This document shows positions 39,326 through 50,567 of a stretch of DNA of 64,000 bases, piece after piece (positions within the stretch are counted from its first letter, which is position 1; the number at the start of each line of letters is the position of its first letter). Below the pieces are notes generated by a model. That model saw nothing but the letters and a program-made list of their open reading frames with translations. It was not told where the DNA came from and made no database searches. Both the position numbers and the translations under genes were made by a program. This stretch comes from an uncultured Endomicrobiia bacterium (GTDB lineage: Bacteria; Elusimicrobiota; Endomicrobiia; DTEH01): NCBI GenBank assembly GCA_937928765.1, contig CALFVX010000003.1, forward strand, positions 62,001-126,000. Direction: 5' to 3'.

Positions 39326-40827
39326 ATGCATATATCTTTTTTTAAAACTCTTCAAGTAAGGTCCATATGTGAAAAAATTTCTTATTTTTTAAAAATAATT
39401 TTTCTTATATTATCAGTTTTACTTTTTAGTAGTGTTTCTGTTTTACCAAAATTTTTTTTGATTCTAATATTATTTTTTTTGTTTTTAATATATATCATTT
39501 TGCGTCTTAAAGAATATTTATTTTTTAATCTCACATTTTTTTTTTAATCTTAGTATTTTATTCTTACCTTCTATTAAATACATATTTTGTTTCTCAAATA
39601 CCTTTTGAAAGTAAACAGGAAATCTTAAATTATAGTTTATATATAACAACATTCTTTTTGTTTTTTTTATTAAAAAATAAAAAAATAGTTTCAGAATTAA
39701 ATGTAAGTTTTTTTACAATAGAAGTATTTTTGTTTATTTTATTTTTATTTCGCAAAGAAGACGTTATATATTTTTTTAACTATAATCCAAATATATTTGC
39801 GGGATATTGTTTAATGATAGGATTGTTTTCGTTTTATTCTTATAAATACTCAAATATTAAAACAAATTTTGAGATTTTAAATTTTATAATTTCTATATTC
39901 TTTTTGTTTTTTTTAAAAAGTTTTTCTTCAATTTTTATAATTTTTGTTTTTCTTTTGTTTAACTATTCAAAAAAATTTTTATTAAACATAACAATTTTGT
40001 TGAGTTTTATAATTTTAGGTATAGTATTTAATTTTGATAGTTTCTTAAATAGAATAATATGGATGATTATTGGTTTTAAAGTTTTAATAAAATATTTTCT
40101 TTTTGGTACTGGACTAAATACATTTAAATTTTTCTATCAAGAATATGCAACAAATTTGATACAGCCGACAGTAGCAACTATATTTGTACATAATTACTTC
40201 TTGCATTTATCTACTGAAATAGGATTTATAGGTTTAGTTTTTATATTAAGTATAATTTATTTTGCAATTGAAAAAATTTCGTCAAACAATAAAATGTACT
40301 TTTATCCAATATTAGGAATAATTATACAAAATTTAATTGATTACAATTTGTTGGTTCCACAGAATAGTATTTTGTTTTATATATTTTTAAGTTATACTAT
40401 TGAACCTAAAAATTATGTTAAAAAATGGCAAAGATTTGAGATTTTATTTTTAATATTTATGGCTGTATTGTTTTTACAAGGATTTATTTTAAATTCAAAA
40501 TTAAAGAGAATTGATTTTTTATTAAAATCTAATAATAAATATGATTTAAAAAAAGTTATTAAAATAGATAAAACTTGTTGGTATGGATTAAAAAAATTAG
40601 CATTAATAGAGTTAAAAAATAACGATATGAAATCTTCAGAATATTTTTTTATGAAAACACTTAATTACAATCCTCGCGATGCGGAAAGTTTTTTATATTT
40701 ATCTTTAATAAATTTTAATTTCGGAAGAAAAAAAGAAGGATATAAATTCTTTATAAAATCAATCAAGTTGAATCCAAAAGCTGTAAATAAATATAAGAAG
40801 TTTATAGATGAAATAAATAAAATATGA
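39326..40827 (+). pseudogene. O-antigen ligase/polymerase-like protein with TPR C-terminus, split by a frameshift at a T10 tract (39536-39545)
   Basis: ORF 39326-39547 ends just after T10; the +1/-1 frame is open from about 39541 through 40827 (FLILVFYSYLLLNTYFVSQIPFESKQEILNYSLYITTFFLFFLLKNKK...), so the TTG at 39658 is probably not the true start. Confidence 0.7.
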
Positions 40828-41561
40828 CTTATTTTTTACTCTGTGCATATAACGAAGAAAAAAATATTGTAAGTCTAATAAAAAACATAAAAAATTATTT
40901 TATTTATGAATATAAAATTGTTGTAGTAGATGATGGTTCTACTGATAATACAATTCATGAATTAAAAAAAGTTCAATCAGAGAATATTTTTATAATATCC
41001 CATAAAAAAAATCTAGGTTTAGGTTGTGCTTTAAAAACAGGATTTTTGTACATAATAAAAAATCTAAATATAAATTCAAAAGATATTATAATTACAATGG
41101 ATGCGGACAATACTCATCCGCCAGAATTGTCAAATTTTATGGTAGAAAAAATAATGGATGGTTACGATATAATAGTTGCCTCAAGATATCAACCTCAAAG
41201 TAAACAATATAAAGTAGCATTTTATAGAAAATTAATTTCTTTTATAGCTAGAATTGTTTTAAAAATAATTTTTCCGTATAGAAGTATTAAAGATTATACC
41301 TCTGGCTATAGAGCATATAGTGGAAAAATAATAAAACTACTTTATCAAAAATTCAAAGAAGATTTTATTGAAGAAAAAAATTTTGTAGTTCAAACAGAGT
41401 TATTAACAAAAATATTTTTGTTTTCTCCAAAAATTTATGAAGTCCCTTTTTGTTTAAGATATGATAGAAAATATGGAAAAAGTAAATTAAAAATTGTAAA
41501 GGATATATTGTCTTATCTTAAATTCTTAATTAAAAAAATTTTAAAAATGTGCAATTTATAA
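40824..41561 (+). CDS. Glycosyltransferase family 2 (DPM1/dolichyl-phosphate mannose synthase-like)
   Basis: YFLLCAYNEEKNIVSLI, VVVDDGSTDNT, MDADNTHPPE. Confidence 0.88.
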   Translation: MTYFLLCAYNEEKNIVSLIKNIKNYFIYEYKIVVVDDGSTDNTIHELKKVQSENIFIISHKKNLGLGCALKTGFLYIIKNLNINSKDIIITMDADNTHPPELSNFMVEKIMDGYDIIVASRYQPQSKQYKVAFYRKLISFIARIVLKIIFPYRSIKDYTSGYRAYSGKIIKLLYQKFKEDFIEEKNFVVQTELLTKIFLFSPKIYEVPFCLRYDRKYGKSKLKIVKDILSYLKFLIKKILKMCNL

Positions 41562-42568
41562 TGAAACAAAAATATGTTTTAGGTATAGATATAGGTGGGT
41601 CTGAAGTAAAGTTTGGTATTGTAAGATTTACAAATAGTAATTTTGAATTGTTAAAAGTATGGTCAATCCCTACATTAAAAGGTAAAGAAAATATTGATAT
41701 TATGTTGAAAAAAATTGTGAATGAAACAATTAATATAAAGAATAAGTTTGAAAAAATTTCTTGTTGTGGTTTAGGTGTAGCTGGTATTGTAGATCATAAA
41801 AAAGGTATAGTTATAATGGCACCAAATGTTATGTGGGAAAATTTTAATTTAAAAAAATTTTTTGAAGAAAAAATTAAATTACCTTTAGTAATAGACAACG
41901 ATGCAAATGTTGCTTTAGTTGGAATATATTATTCAGAAATTTTAAAAAAATATACTGAAGCAAAAAATATAATATGTTTTACTTTAGGGACAGGTGTTGG
42001 CGGAAGCGTTATTGTTGAAGGAGAAGTTTTACATGGATGTAATACTTCTGCTGTAGAATTCGGACATATGACCATAGATCCTTATACTGATAAAAAATGT
42101 GGTTGTGGTAATTATGGCTGTTTAGAAAGATTTATTGGTGCAAGATGGTTTGTAACTAATATATTAGAAGAAATTAAAAACAATAAAGTTAAAACTTTAA
42201 TATCTGAACTTGTAAATCAAAACTTATCAGAGATTACAGCAGAGATTGTTTATAAAGCAGCAGTTAAAAGAGATAAATTTGCTATTAAGCAATGGGAAGC
42301 TTTTGGTAAATATTTAGGTATAGCGGTTGGAAATTTGATAAACATTTTTAATCCACAAGTTGTAGTATTTACAGGTGGTTTAGCAAAAGCGTACAAATTT
42401 TTCTTGCCATATGTAAAAAAAGAAGTTAAATTACGTGTATGGCCAGAAGTAAAATTTGACAAAAAATATTCTTTGTCTGATAATGTAAAATATCATATTT
42501 GTTTATCTTATAAAAACTATGGTGTTTTAGGAGCCGCAATTTTAGCTTATAACACTTATCTTTTATGA
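41549..42568 (+). CDS. ROK family kinase (glucokinase-like)
   Basis: VLGIDIGGSEVKFG, DNDANVALVG, EFGHMTIDP...CGCGNYGCLERFIGA; likely start 41561. Confidence 0.88.
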   Translation: MQFIMKQKYVLGIDIGGSEVKFGIVRFTNSNFELLKVWSIPTLKGKENIDIMLKKIVNETINIKNKFEKISCCGLGVAGIVDHKKGIVIMAPNVMWENFNLKKFFEEKIKLPLVIDNDANVALVGIYYSEILKKYTEAKNIICFTLGTGVGGSVIVEGEVLHGCNTSAVEFGHMTIDPYTDKKCGCGNYGCLERFIGARWFVTNILEEIKNNKVKTLISELVNQNLSEITAEIVYKAAVKRDKFAIKQWEAFGKYLGIAVGNLINIFNPQVVVFTGGLAKAYKFFLPYVKKEVKLRVWPEVKFDKKYSLSDNVKYHICLSYKNYGVLGAAILAYNTYLL

Positions 42569-44562
42569 GTGTAAACTTTTCTAAGAATAAAAATAGTCTA
42601 AAATTTGCTATAATATATTTTTTTATATTTTTTTTAACATCTACTGAAATTTTTTTAGAAGAGATTATTTTAAATGCAGAAAATGTTTTGTATGATAAAC
42701 AAAAAAATAAAGTTTTTGCTTATGAAAATGTTTCTGTGAAATATAAAGATATTACTCTTGATACAGAATATTTAGAATATGATGTTGAAAAAAATGAAAT
42801 TTATATAACAACATCTACTAATCTTTCCTATTATGGAAATCAGTTGATACTGCAAAATGTTATGTATAATATTTCAAATGATACATTAAATGCTAAAGGG
42901 TTTTATATTTATTACAGTCCATGGTATAGCTATAGTGAAGAAGCAAATATTAAAAAAGAAAAGTTTTTGCTTGATAAAGCAAAAGTTACTCATTGTAATT
43001 TAAAATATCCACATTATCATTTTTATTCAAAAAAAGTAGTAATTTATCCTCAGAAAAAAATTAAGCTATATTCACCAAAGTTGATTATAAAAAAAATACC
43101 GATTTTGTGGATTCCTTATTATGAAATATCTTTAAGACCTACAAGAGATTGTTTTATTATAGAACCTGGATATGACAGTTATAATGGCACTGTTATAAAA
43201 ACAAAATATATTAGAAGTTTGTCTAATAACAATGAAATAAGAGTTTTGTTTGACAGATATTCTTTAGGAAAAATTGGATTAGGAAGCGAATATAGATATA
43301 ATTACAATAATATCAATACAGGCATTTTATACATGTATTACATTAATGGAGAAAAAAATACACAGTGGAATTTTAGGTTTAATAATTTGCATAAATTTAA
43401 AAATTTTTGGTCTTTTAGAAGTAATTTAGAGTTGCTAAGCGATGAACAGTTGTATTATTTTTATGAAAAAGAAAATTGGTATTTAATAAGAAGAGAAATT
43501 AATTCTTCTTTGTCTTTATCAAAAGATACTCAAAGAAATAGTTTGCGTTTAAGTTATTTAAGAAAAGATAGTTTCTCTCAACTAGAAGAAAAGTTTATAA
43601 ATGATTATTTTCAAACACCTTTGGAATTTTTAATATATCCATTTAAAATAAATAAATTGGTTTTTTCTGAAAATTTTAAAATAATTCCAGAATTTATCGA
43701 AGGTACAACATATTATAAAATATATTCTGAGAATAGTTTTAATACCTCTTTACCGTTAAAATTCTATTATTTGTCTTTTACACCATATTTGGGTTTAAAA
43801 ACAATATATACAACAAACAGTGAGATTAAAATTTTATATTATAACATCTATGATTTTATTTTTCCTATAAGATATAATATTTTAAATTATGGAAGTTTTG
43901 ATTTAGGATACAATTATAGTATAAAATCTTTAGATAACAGTTTTGAAATCTCTTTTTCATCACAGAATGTTGTTAAAAATAATATTTCTTCAAAAATAGA
44001 TTTTTATTATAAAATAATTTATTTTCGCACTTCAACTATTTATAACTTTTTAAATTACGACAATTTATATTGGTTTAAAAATTTTTCTCCAATTATTTCA
44101 GATTTATTTATAAATTATAAATTTATAAATTTTAATATTAATAACACATATGATGTTAAAAATGAAAAATTACAAAATATAAATCTTTCTTTGGGATATT
44201 CTAAAGGAGATAACATTTTTTCTTTATCTTATGGCAAGAACTTTTACTATCCAGATATAAGTTTTTTATCTTTTCAGATAGGAGTTTTTGTAATAGATAA
44301 TTTTCAAATTAAATTACGTTCTACTAATAATATTAATAAAGAAAAATTTGATTTTGTGGATGCTTACTTAGAATTTTATAAAGATCTACATTGTTGGCAA
44401 ACAAGGATATTTTGTAATATAAGAAAATCTACACTAAATATTACTAATATGGAATATATTTTTGAAATTGGTGGATATATAGGTTTAAAATTTAAACCTA
44501 TTGGAGTAAAAGATTTAAAACAACAACAGGTTGATAAACAATATTTTCCATGGAGAGAATAG
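42565..44562 (+). CDS. lptD: LPS-assembly protein LptD-like
   Basis: OstA-like N-terminus ILNAENVLYDKQKNKVFAYENVSVKY...; PHYHFYSKKVVIYPQKKIKLYSPKLIIKKIPILWIPYYEISL; long barrel region. Confidence 0.75.
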   Translation: MSVNFSKNKNSLKFAIIYFFIFFLTSTEIFLEEIILNAENVLYDKQKNKVFAYENVSVKYKDITLDTEYLEYDVEKNEIYITTSTNLSYYGNQLILQNVMYNISNDTLNAKGFYIYYSPWYSYSEEANIKKEKFLLDKAKVTHCNLKYPHYHFYSKKVVIYPQKKIKLYSPKLIIKKIPILWIPYYEISLRPTRDCFIIEPGYDSYNGTVIKTKYIRSLSNNNEIRVLFDRYSLGKIGLGSEYRYNYNNINTGILYMYYINGEKNTQWNFRFNNLHKFKNFWSFRSNLELLSDEQLYYFYEKENWYLIRREINSSLSLSKDTQRNSLRLSYLRKDSFSQLEEKFINDYFQTPLEFLIYPFKINKLVFSENFKIIPEFIEGTTYYKIYSENSFNTSLPLKFYYLSFTPYLGLKTIYTTNSEIKILYYNIYDFIFPIRYNILNYGSFDLGYNYSIKSLDNSFEISFSSQNVVKNNISSKIDFYYKIIYFRTSTIYNFLNYDNLYWFKNFSPIISDLFINYKFINFNINNTYDVKNEKLQNINLSLGYSKGDNIFSLSYGKNFYYPDISFLSFQIGVFVIDNFQIKLRSTNNINKEKFDFVDAYLEFYKDLHCWQTRIFCNIRKSTLNITNMEYIFEIGGYIGLKFKPIGVKDLKQQQVDKQYFPWRE

Positions 44563-44653
44563 CTAATTAATGGTTTGCTAATATTGACATAAGAATATAA
44601 ATTTTTATATATTTTTAAAAAATCTACAAAGAATTTAACTTTTCAAAAATTTT

Positions 44654-45613
44654 TTGTTTATATTCTTTTCAAGTTTTAATATGATAAAGATTCAAAATAT
44701 TACTAAAACATTTGGCGGTATAACTGCATTAAAAAATGTATATTTTGAGATAAAAAATAACGAAATTTTAGGATTGTTAGGACCAAATGGTGCCGGAAAA
44801 ACAACCCTTATGAGAATAATTACTGGATTTTTGTTGCCAGATTATGGTGAAATTTTTATAGATAATCTCTCTGCTAAAACAGAAAAAGATTTTTTAAAAA
44901 TAAAAAATATTATAGGATACTTACCAGAAAATAATCCTCTATATGAAGATCTTAATGTTTTTGAATATTTAAATTTTATTGCTGAATCAAGGAATGTTAT
45001 AAATACAAAAAAAAGAATTAAAGAAATAATAGAAATGTGTAAACTTAACGATGTTATATGTAGAGATATTTCAGAACTTTCAAAAGGATATAGACAAAGA
45101 GTAGGTTTTGCTTGTGCAATTATTCATAATCCGAAGATTTTAATTCTTGATGAACCAACAGCAGGACTCGATCCTAACCAGGCACATGAAGTAAGACAAC
45201 TAATAAAAGAATTTAAAAAAGATAAAACAATAATATTATCAACACATATTTTGTCAGAGGTAGAAGAAGTTGCAGATAGAGTTGTGATAATAAACAAAGG
45301 GAATATTGTTGCTGAAGGAGATATCACAGAATTACACAAGATGATTTTGAAGAAAAATGTTATTCGTTTTGCAGGAAAGTTTAATAAAGATTTAGAAGAG
45401 TATCTCCCATTGTTAATTAATGGAATTTATCAAATGAAATTAATTTCAGAAGAGAGTTCTGGTATTAGAGAATATGAAATTGAAACTGATTATGATTTGG
45501 ATATTAGAGAAACTCTTTTTGATTTATCAGTTAAAGAAGGATGGAAGATAGTAGAACTGCACAAGAGTTCTGTTTCACTACAAGATATATTTAGAGAGTT
45601 GACAAAAAATTAA
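44654..45613 (+). CDS. ABC transporter ATPase (GldA-like)
   Basis: GLLGPNGAGKTTLMRIITG, LSKGYRQRVGFACAI, LILDEPTAGLDPNQ; likely start 44681. Confidence 0.9.
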   Translation: MFIFFSSFNMIKIQNITKTFGGITALKNVYFEIKNNEILGLLGPNGAGKTTLMRIITGFLLPDYGEIFIDNLSAKTEKDFLKIKNIIGYLPENNPLYEDLNVFEYLNFIAESRNVINTKKRIKEIIEMCKLNDVICRDISELSKGYRQRVGFACAIIHNPKILILDEPTAGLDPNQAHEVRQLIKEFKKDKTIILSTHILSEVEEVADRVVIINKGNIVAEGDITELHKMILKKNVIRFAGKFNKDLEEYLPLLINGIYQMKLISEESSGIREYEIETDYDLDIRETLFDLSVKEGWKIVELHKSSVSLQDIFRELTKN

Positions 45614-45617
45614 TATT

Positions 45618-46316
45618 ATGTATACAAGAAATATTATTACAATAATTAAAAAAGAGTTAAAGTTATATTTTAATTCTCCCATAGCATATATTGTGATAAT
45701 AATATTTTTGCTTCTGTGTGGATTTTTTTATTCAAGACCGTTGTTTGTTCAGGGATATGTTACTTTGAGACATTTTTTTGATATTTTAGTATTGTTTTTA
45801 CTATTTTTTGTTCCTGCAGTGAGTATGAAGATTTTTTCTGAAGAATACAAGACAGCAACTATAGAGGTTATCTATACTTTGCCATTTTATAAAATAGAGA
45901 TTTTGTTAGCTAAATATTTAGCTTCATTAATAGTTATATTAATAGGAATAACATTTACACTTTTTTATCCGTTCACATTATTATTTTTAGGTAAGTTAGA
46001 TATTACTTCAACATTTGCTGGATATTTAGGTGTGGTTATGTTAGCAATATTTTTTAATTCAGTAGGAATTTTTTCTTCAAGTTTAACTAAAAATCAAATT
46101 GTAAGTTTTATTATATCATTTTTTATTTTATTTATTTTTTTTGCTATAGGAAAAATGGGTTTTTTTGTTTCTGATATAATAAGTTATATTGGTATTGATA
46201 TTCATTATGATAACTTTATCAGAGGAATTATTGATTTAAGAGATGTTGTGTATTTTAAATCTCTATCTTTTTTATTTTTATATTTTACTTATTTATCTAT
46301 ACAAAAGCAAAGATAA
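45618..46316 (+). CDS. ABC-2 permease (GldF-like)
   Basis: IIKKELKLYFNSPIAYIVIIIFLLLCGFFYS, PAVSMKIFSEEYKTATIEVIYTLPF. Confidence 0.85.
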   Translation: MYTRNIITIIKKELKLYFNSPIAYIVIIIFLLLCGFFYSRPLFVQGYVTLRHFFDILVLFLLFFVPAVSMKIFSEEYKTATIEVIYTLPFYKIEILLAKYLASLIVILIGITFTLFYPFTLLFLGKLDITSTFAGYLGVVMLAIFFNSVGIFSSSLTKNQIVSFIISFFILFIFFAIGKMGFFVSDIISYIGIDIHYDNFIRGIIDLRDVVYFKSLSFLFLYFTYLSIQKQR

Positions 46317-46321
46317 TTTTT

Positions 46322-47866
46322 ATGAAAAAATATTTGATAATATTAAACATTATTTTTGCAGTTATTTCTGTAGTAATTTTGAATATTATTTTTTATTTTG
46401 GATTTATCAGGTTTGATCTTACAAAAAACAAAATTTACTCTTTATCTAAAGCATCAAAAAAAATTATCTCTAAATTTGATGATTATATTCTTATTCGTGC
46501 AGTATTTAGTAAAACTTTACCTGAGCAATTTAGGTTTATAAAGTTATATGTTGAAGATTTGTTAAATGAATATAAAATATATTCAAAAGGAAAAATAAAA
46601 TATGAGTTTATAGATCCAAAACAGCCAAATGCAAAAATTTCTGAACAAGAAGTATATTCTATGGGTATATATCCTGTTGAGTTCACAGTATTAGAAAAAG
46701 ATAAATTTGAAGTTAAGAAAGGTTTTATGGGAATAGCAATGTTGTATAAAGATAACAAAGAAGTGATACCTGTGGTTAGTAATATTGAGAATTTAGAATA
46801 TGATATTACCTCATCTTTAAAAAAATTAACTTCCAATCAAAAAAAGACGATAGGTATATTAAAAAATGCTAAAAGTAAAGTTTTTGAAAGCGAAGAGTTT
46901 TTAGAAATTAAAACACAACTGTCAAAATTTTATGACTTAAAAGATATAGAAATTTCTTCTTCAACATCAAATGTTGTAGAAGGTCTACTAATAGTTTCTC
47001 CTAAAGAAAATTTTAACGATGAAGACCTTTTTTATTTAGATCAATTTATACTTTCTGGTAAAGCAGTAGCGTTTTTATTAAACAGGTATGATGTAGATTT
47101 TAATACATTTTTTGTAAAAAAGATTAATTCCAATGTATTTGATTTAATTAAACACTATGGAGCTGAGATACAAGAAGGATTAATAGTTGATCCTCAATGT
47201 CAGAAAATAAGTTTAACAATGAGGCAAGGATTTATTATTATGCAAAACATTTTAGATTATCCTTTTATTCCTATAATAACGCAGATAAATAAAGATAGTT
47301 ATTTAGTGAAAGATTTATCACAAGTGGTTTTAGCGTTTGTTTCGCCAATAAAGATGAAGGAGAATTTAGAAGATGTTTCATATACAACTTTGTTTGAAAC
47401 ATCTAAAAAAAGTTTTTTGAAAAAAGATATATACACAGTTAATCCTTTAAATGATTACTTAAAAATGTCAAAAGATACACAAAAAGGTCCATTTATTGTT
47501 GGTGTTGAGTTAAAAGGTAAATTTAAGACATATTTTGATAAAGAAAAAATTAAAAATTTAAAATTCGAAGTTGAGAATTATCTAAATGAGAGTTCTACAA
47601 AAGACTCAAGGATTATAGTGATTTCTACTGGTGAACTTATGGACAAAGAGGGTGTTTTAATTGGTAATATAATAGATTATTTAGCACAAGATTACGAGTT
47701 GTTATCAATAAGAAGCAAAAAAATTTCTTTATCTCCTATAAAGGAGGTTTCTGCTGTTTTAAAAATATTATATAGATATTTTGTAACTTTATTTCCGCCA
47801 ACTATAATTTTATTTTTTGGTTTATATAGATGGTATTTAAGAAAGAATAAAGTTTTTGTTTTATGA
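46322..47866 (+). CDS. GldG-like ABC-associated substrate protein
   Basis: FGFIRFDLTKNKIYSLSKASKKIISKFDDYILIRAVFSKTLP; C-terminal TM. Confidence 0.85.
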   Translation: MKKYLIILNIIFAVISVVILNIIFYFGFIRFDLTKNKIYSLSKASKKIISKFDDYILIRAVFSKTLPEQFRFIKLYVEDLLNEYKIYSKGKIKYEFIDPKQPNAKISEQEVYSMGIYPVEFTVLEKDKFEVKKGFMGIAMLYKDNKEVIPVVSNIENLEYDITSSLKKLTSNQKKTIGILKNAKSKVFESEEFLEIKTQLSKFYDLKDIEISSSTSNVVEGLLIVSPKENFNDEDLFYLDQFILSGKAVAFLLNRYDVDFNTFFVKKINSNVFDLIKHYGAEIQEGLIVDPQCQKISLTMRQGFIIMQNILDYPFIPIITQINKDSYLVKDLSQVVLAFVSPIKMKENLEDVSYTTLFETSKKSFLKKDIYTVNPLNDYLKMSKDTQKGPFIVGVELKGKFKTYFDKEKIKNLKFEVENYLNESSTKDSRIIVISTGELMDKEGVLIGNIIDYLAQDYELLSIRSKKISLSPIKEVSAVLKILYRYFVTLFPPTIILFFGLYRWYLRKNKVFVL

Positions 47867-48822
47867 AGAAAGTTTATTCTTGGTTAGTAATTTTAACAAT
47901 TTTATTAATATTTTTGTTTTTTAGATTAGCTCAAAAATTTTTTATTTCAAGTAAATTAATCTTTAAAAACAAAAACATAGTTGGGATAGAATTAAAAAAG
48001 TTTAAGATAGAGTTGGATGACAAAACTAAAGTTTGGAGTGTGTTAAAAAATAATAGAGTTTATAAATCAAATAATGAGGAAGTTAATGAATTAATTAATA
48101 ATATTAAAAATTTACAAGTTTTAGAAATTGTTTCAAAAGATATTAATAAATATAAAGAATATTCTTTAGATGAAGGATCTGCTAACAAGATTAAAATTCT
48201 TATCAAAAAAAATAAAAAAAGAAACACTTTCACAATATTTATTGGTAAACAAGGTGTTTTTTCTTATAACGAATTTTATATTAGATTTGAAAATAAACCA
48301 TACATTTATATTGCAAAAGGCATTGAAAACAGATGGTTATTAGAAAGAGAATTTTATGACTATTGTGATAGAAGAATTTTATCTTCATTAATAGACAACA
48401 TAAATTATTTAGAATTAAACTACAACAATCAAATTTTTAACTATAAAAAAACATTACAAAATGGTAGTACTGTATGGATTAGTGTTGAGAAAAATAAAGA
48501 AGTTAAAGAAAATAAGATTAAAGAATTTATTAAAAATTTTGAAAATTTTGTTTCAGATGGAATTTTAACAGATGAAGATATCAACAAAGAAAATTTAAAA
48601 GTTTTCTATGAAATAAGAATTGTATATGAAAAATCAGATGTTAAAATTTTAATATATGACAAAATACAAAAAGATACTTTTGTTTCTTTATATCCTGTCA
48701 GAGTTAAGACTTCCAATCCCAATATTGACTCACAAAGTATAAAATTTTTAGGTGAAGAAGATTTATATTATTTTGTTTATGAATATAGATATAAACAGTT
48801 TATAGATTTTTTTGAAAATTGA
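47863..48822 (+). CDS. DUF4340-like protein
   Basis: Position after GldG-like gene; N-terminal TM; VWSVLKNNRVYKSNNEEVNELINNIKNLQV. Confidence 0.65.
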   Translation: MKKVYSWLVILTILLIFLFFRLAQKFFISSKLIFKNKNIVGIELKKFKIELDDKTKVWSVLKNNRVYKSNNEEVNELINNIKNLQVLEIVSKDINKYKEYSLDEGSANKIKILIKKNKKRNTFTIFIGKQGVFSYNEFYIRFENKPYIYIAKGIENRWLLEREFYDYCDRRILSSLIDNINYLELNYNNQIFNYKKTLQNGSTVWISVEKNKEVKENKIKEFIKNFENFVSDGILTDEDINKENLKVFYEIRIVYEKSDVKILIYDKIQKDTFVSLYPVRVKTSNPNIDSQSIKFLGEEDLYYFVYEYRYKQFIDFFEN

Positions 48823-48986
48823 TTCTTTTCTAAATTTCTTTACAATGTAGTTGGTAAATAAAATAATATTGTTTTTTGTATTCAATTTTTGTAAAATAAA
48901 AGAAGTTTAAAATAATTTTTAAGTTATATTTAGTAGGTTAAAATATTTCTTAAAACTAAAAGTTTTTTCCATAAAATAGTAATTTT

Positions 48987-50567
48987 ATGAAAGAAAAAAT
49001 TTACATTTTTGATACTACATTACGAGATGGGGAACAATCTCCAGGAGCATCTCTTACATCAGAACAAAAACTTGAGATAGCTTTACAACTTGAGAAATTA
49101 GGTGTTGATATAATAGAAGCAGGCTTTCCAATTGCTTCTGCAGATGATTTTGAAGGGGTTTCTATTGTTGCAAAAAATATCAAAGATTGTGAAGTAGCAG
49201 CCCTTGCCAGAGCAAGAAAAGAAGATATTGACTCAGCAGCAAGTGCTTTAAAGTATGCAAAAAATCCAAGAATACATACTTTTATTGCCACCTCAGATAT
49301 ACATATAAAATACAAACTTAAAATGACCAAAGATGAGGTTTTAGAAACAGCAGTAAATGCTGTGAAGTATGCAGGAAAGTTTACTGATAATATAGAATTT
49401 TCGTGTGAAGATGCAGCAAGGTCTGATTTAGATTTTATGTGTAAAGTTATACAAGAGGTAATAAAATCAGGTGCAAAAGTTATAAATATACCAGATACTG
49501 TAGGATATTCTGTACCTGAAGAATTTGGCAGTTTAATTAAAAATATTAAAAATCGTGTTCCCAACATTGATAAGGCAATAATCTCTGTGCATTGCCATAA
49601 CGATTTAGGTTTAGCAGTGTCAAATTCTATTTCTGCAATAATAAATGGTGCAAGACAAGTTGAATGCACAATAAATGGTATTGGAGAACGTGCAGGTAAT
49701 GCTTCTTTGGAAGAAATTGTAATGATAATAAAAACAAAGCATAACTATGAATTGTTAGAAAATTTTTATACTGATATAAAAACAAAAGAAATTTATCCTA
49801 CAAGCAGGTTAGTATCGAACCTTACAGGAATTGTTGTACAGCCAAACAAAGCTATTGTTGGAAGAAATGCTTTTCGTCACGAATCAGGTATACATCAAGA
49901 TGGTGTTATTAAAAAAAGACAAACATATGAGATTATTAAACCAGAAGATGTTGGTGTACCATCCAGCGAGTTGGTTTTAGGTAAACATTCAGGCAGACAT
50001 GCGTTAGAAAAAAGGCTTACAGAGCTAGGTTATAAAATTAACAAAAAACTTTTAGATAAAATTTTTATAAAATTTAAACAATTAGCAGATAAAAAAAAGT
50101 ATATTTTTGATGAAGATATAGTGGCAATAGTTAATGAAGAACTTGGTAAAAAAGAAAAACAACAGCTAGAATTAAAATATTTTCATATTAACTCTGGCAG
50201 TGGGGTTGTTCCCACAGCCACGATAGGGTTGTTAGTAAAAATAGGGGCCAAAACAAAAATTTTTAGGGAAGTGGAATTTGGGGATGGACCTGTGGATGCT
50301 GCATACAAAACAATTGATAAAATTTTGTGTAATATTTTAGATATTAAATCTTTACCACAACTTGTAGATTATCAATTGAAAGCTATTTCTTCAGGTAAAG
50401 ATGCACAAGGAGAGGTTATAGTAAGATTTGAGTATAATAACGAAATATTTTCTGGTAGAGGGATTTCAACAGATGTTATAGAAGCAAGTATTAAGGCATA
50501 TATTTCTTGTTGGAACAATTTTCTGATAAGAAAAAGTATAGACAGAAAGGTAAAAATTCAATTATGA
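48987..50567 (+). CDS. leuA: 2-isopropylmalate synthase
   Basis: FDTTLRDGEQSPGASLT, HCHNDLGLAVSNS, NGIGERAGNASLEEIVM, RHESGIHQDGVIK. Confidence 0.95.
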   Translation: MKEKIYIFDTTLRDGEQSPGASLTSEQKLEIALQLEKLGVDIIEAGFPIASADDFEGVSIVAKNIKDCEVAALARARKEDIDSAASALKYAKNPRIHTFIATSDIHIKYKLKMTKDEVLETAVNAVKYAGKFTDNIEFSCEDAARSDLDFMCKVIQEVIKSGAKVINIPDTVGYSVPEEFGSLIKNIKNRVPNIDKAIISVHCHNDLGLAVSNSISAIINGARQVECTINGIGERAGNASLEEIVMIIKTKHNYELLENFYTDIKTKEIYPTSRLVSNLTGIVVQPNKAIVGRNAFRHESGIHQDGVIKKRQTYEIIKPEDVGVPSSELVLGKHSGRHALEKRLTELGYKINKKLLDKIFIKFKQLADKKKYIFDEDIVAIVNEELGKKEKQQLELKYFHINSGSGVVPTATIGLLVKIGAKTKIFREVEFGDGPVDAAYKTIDKILCNILDIKSLPQLVDYQLKAISSGKDAQGEVIVRFEYNNEIFSGRGISTDVIEASIKAYISCWNNFLIRKSIDRKVKIQL

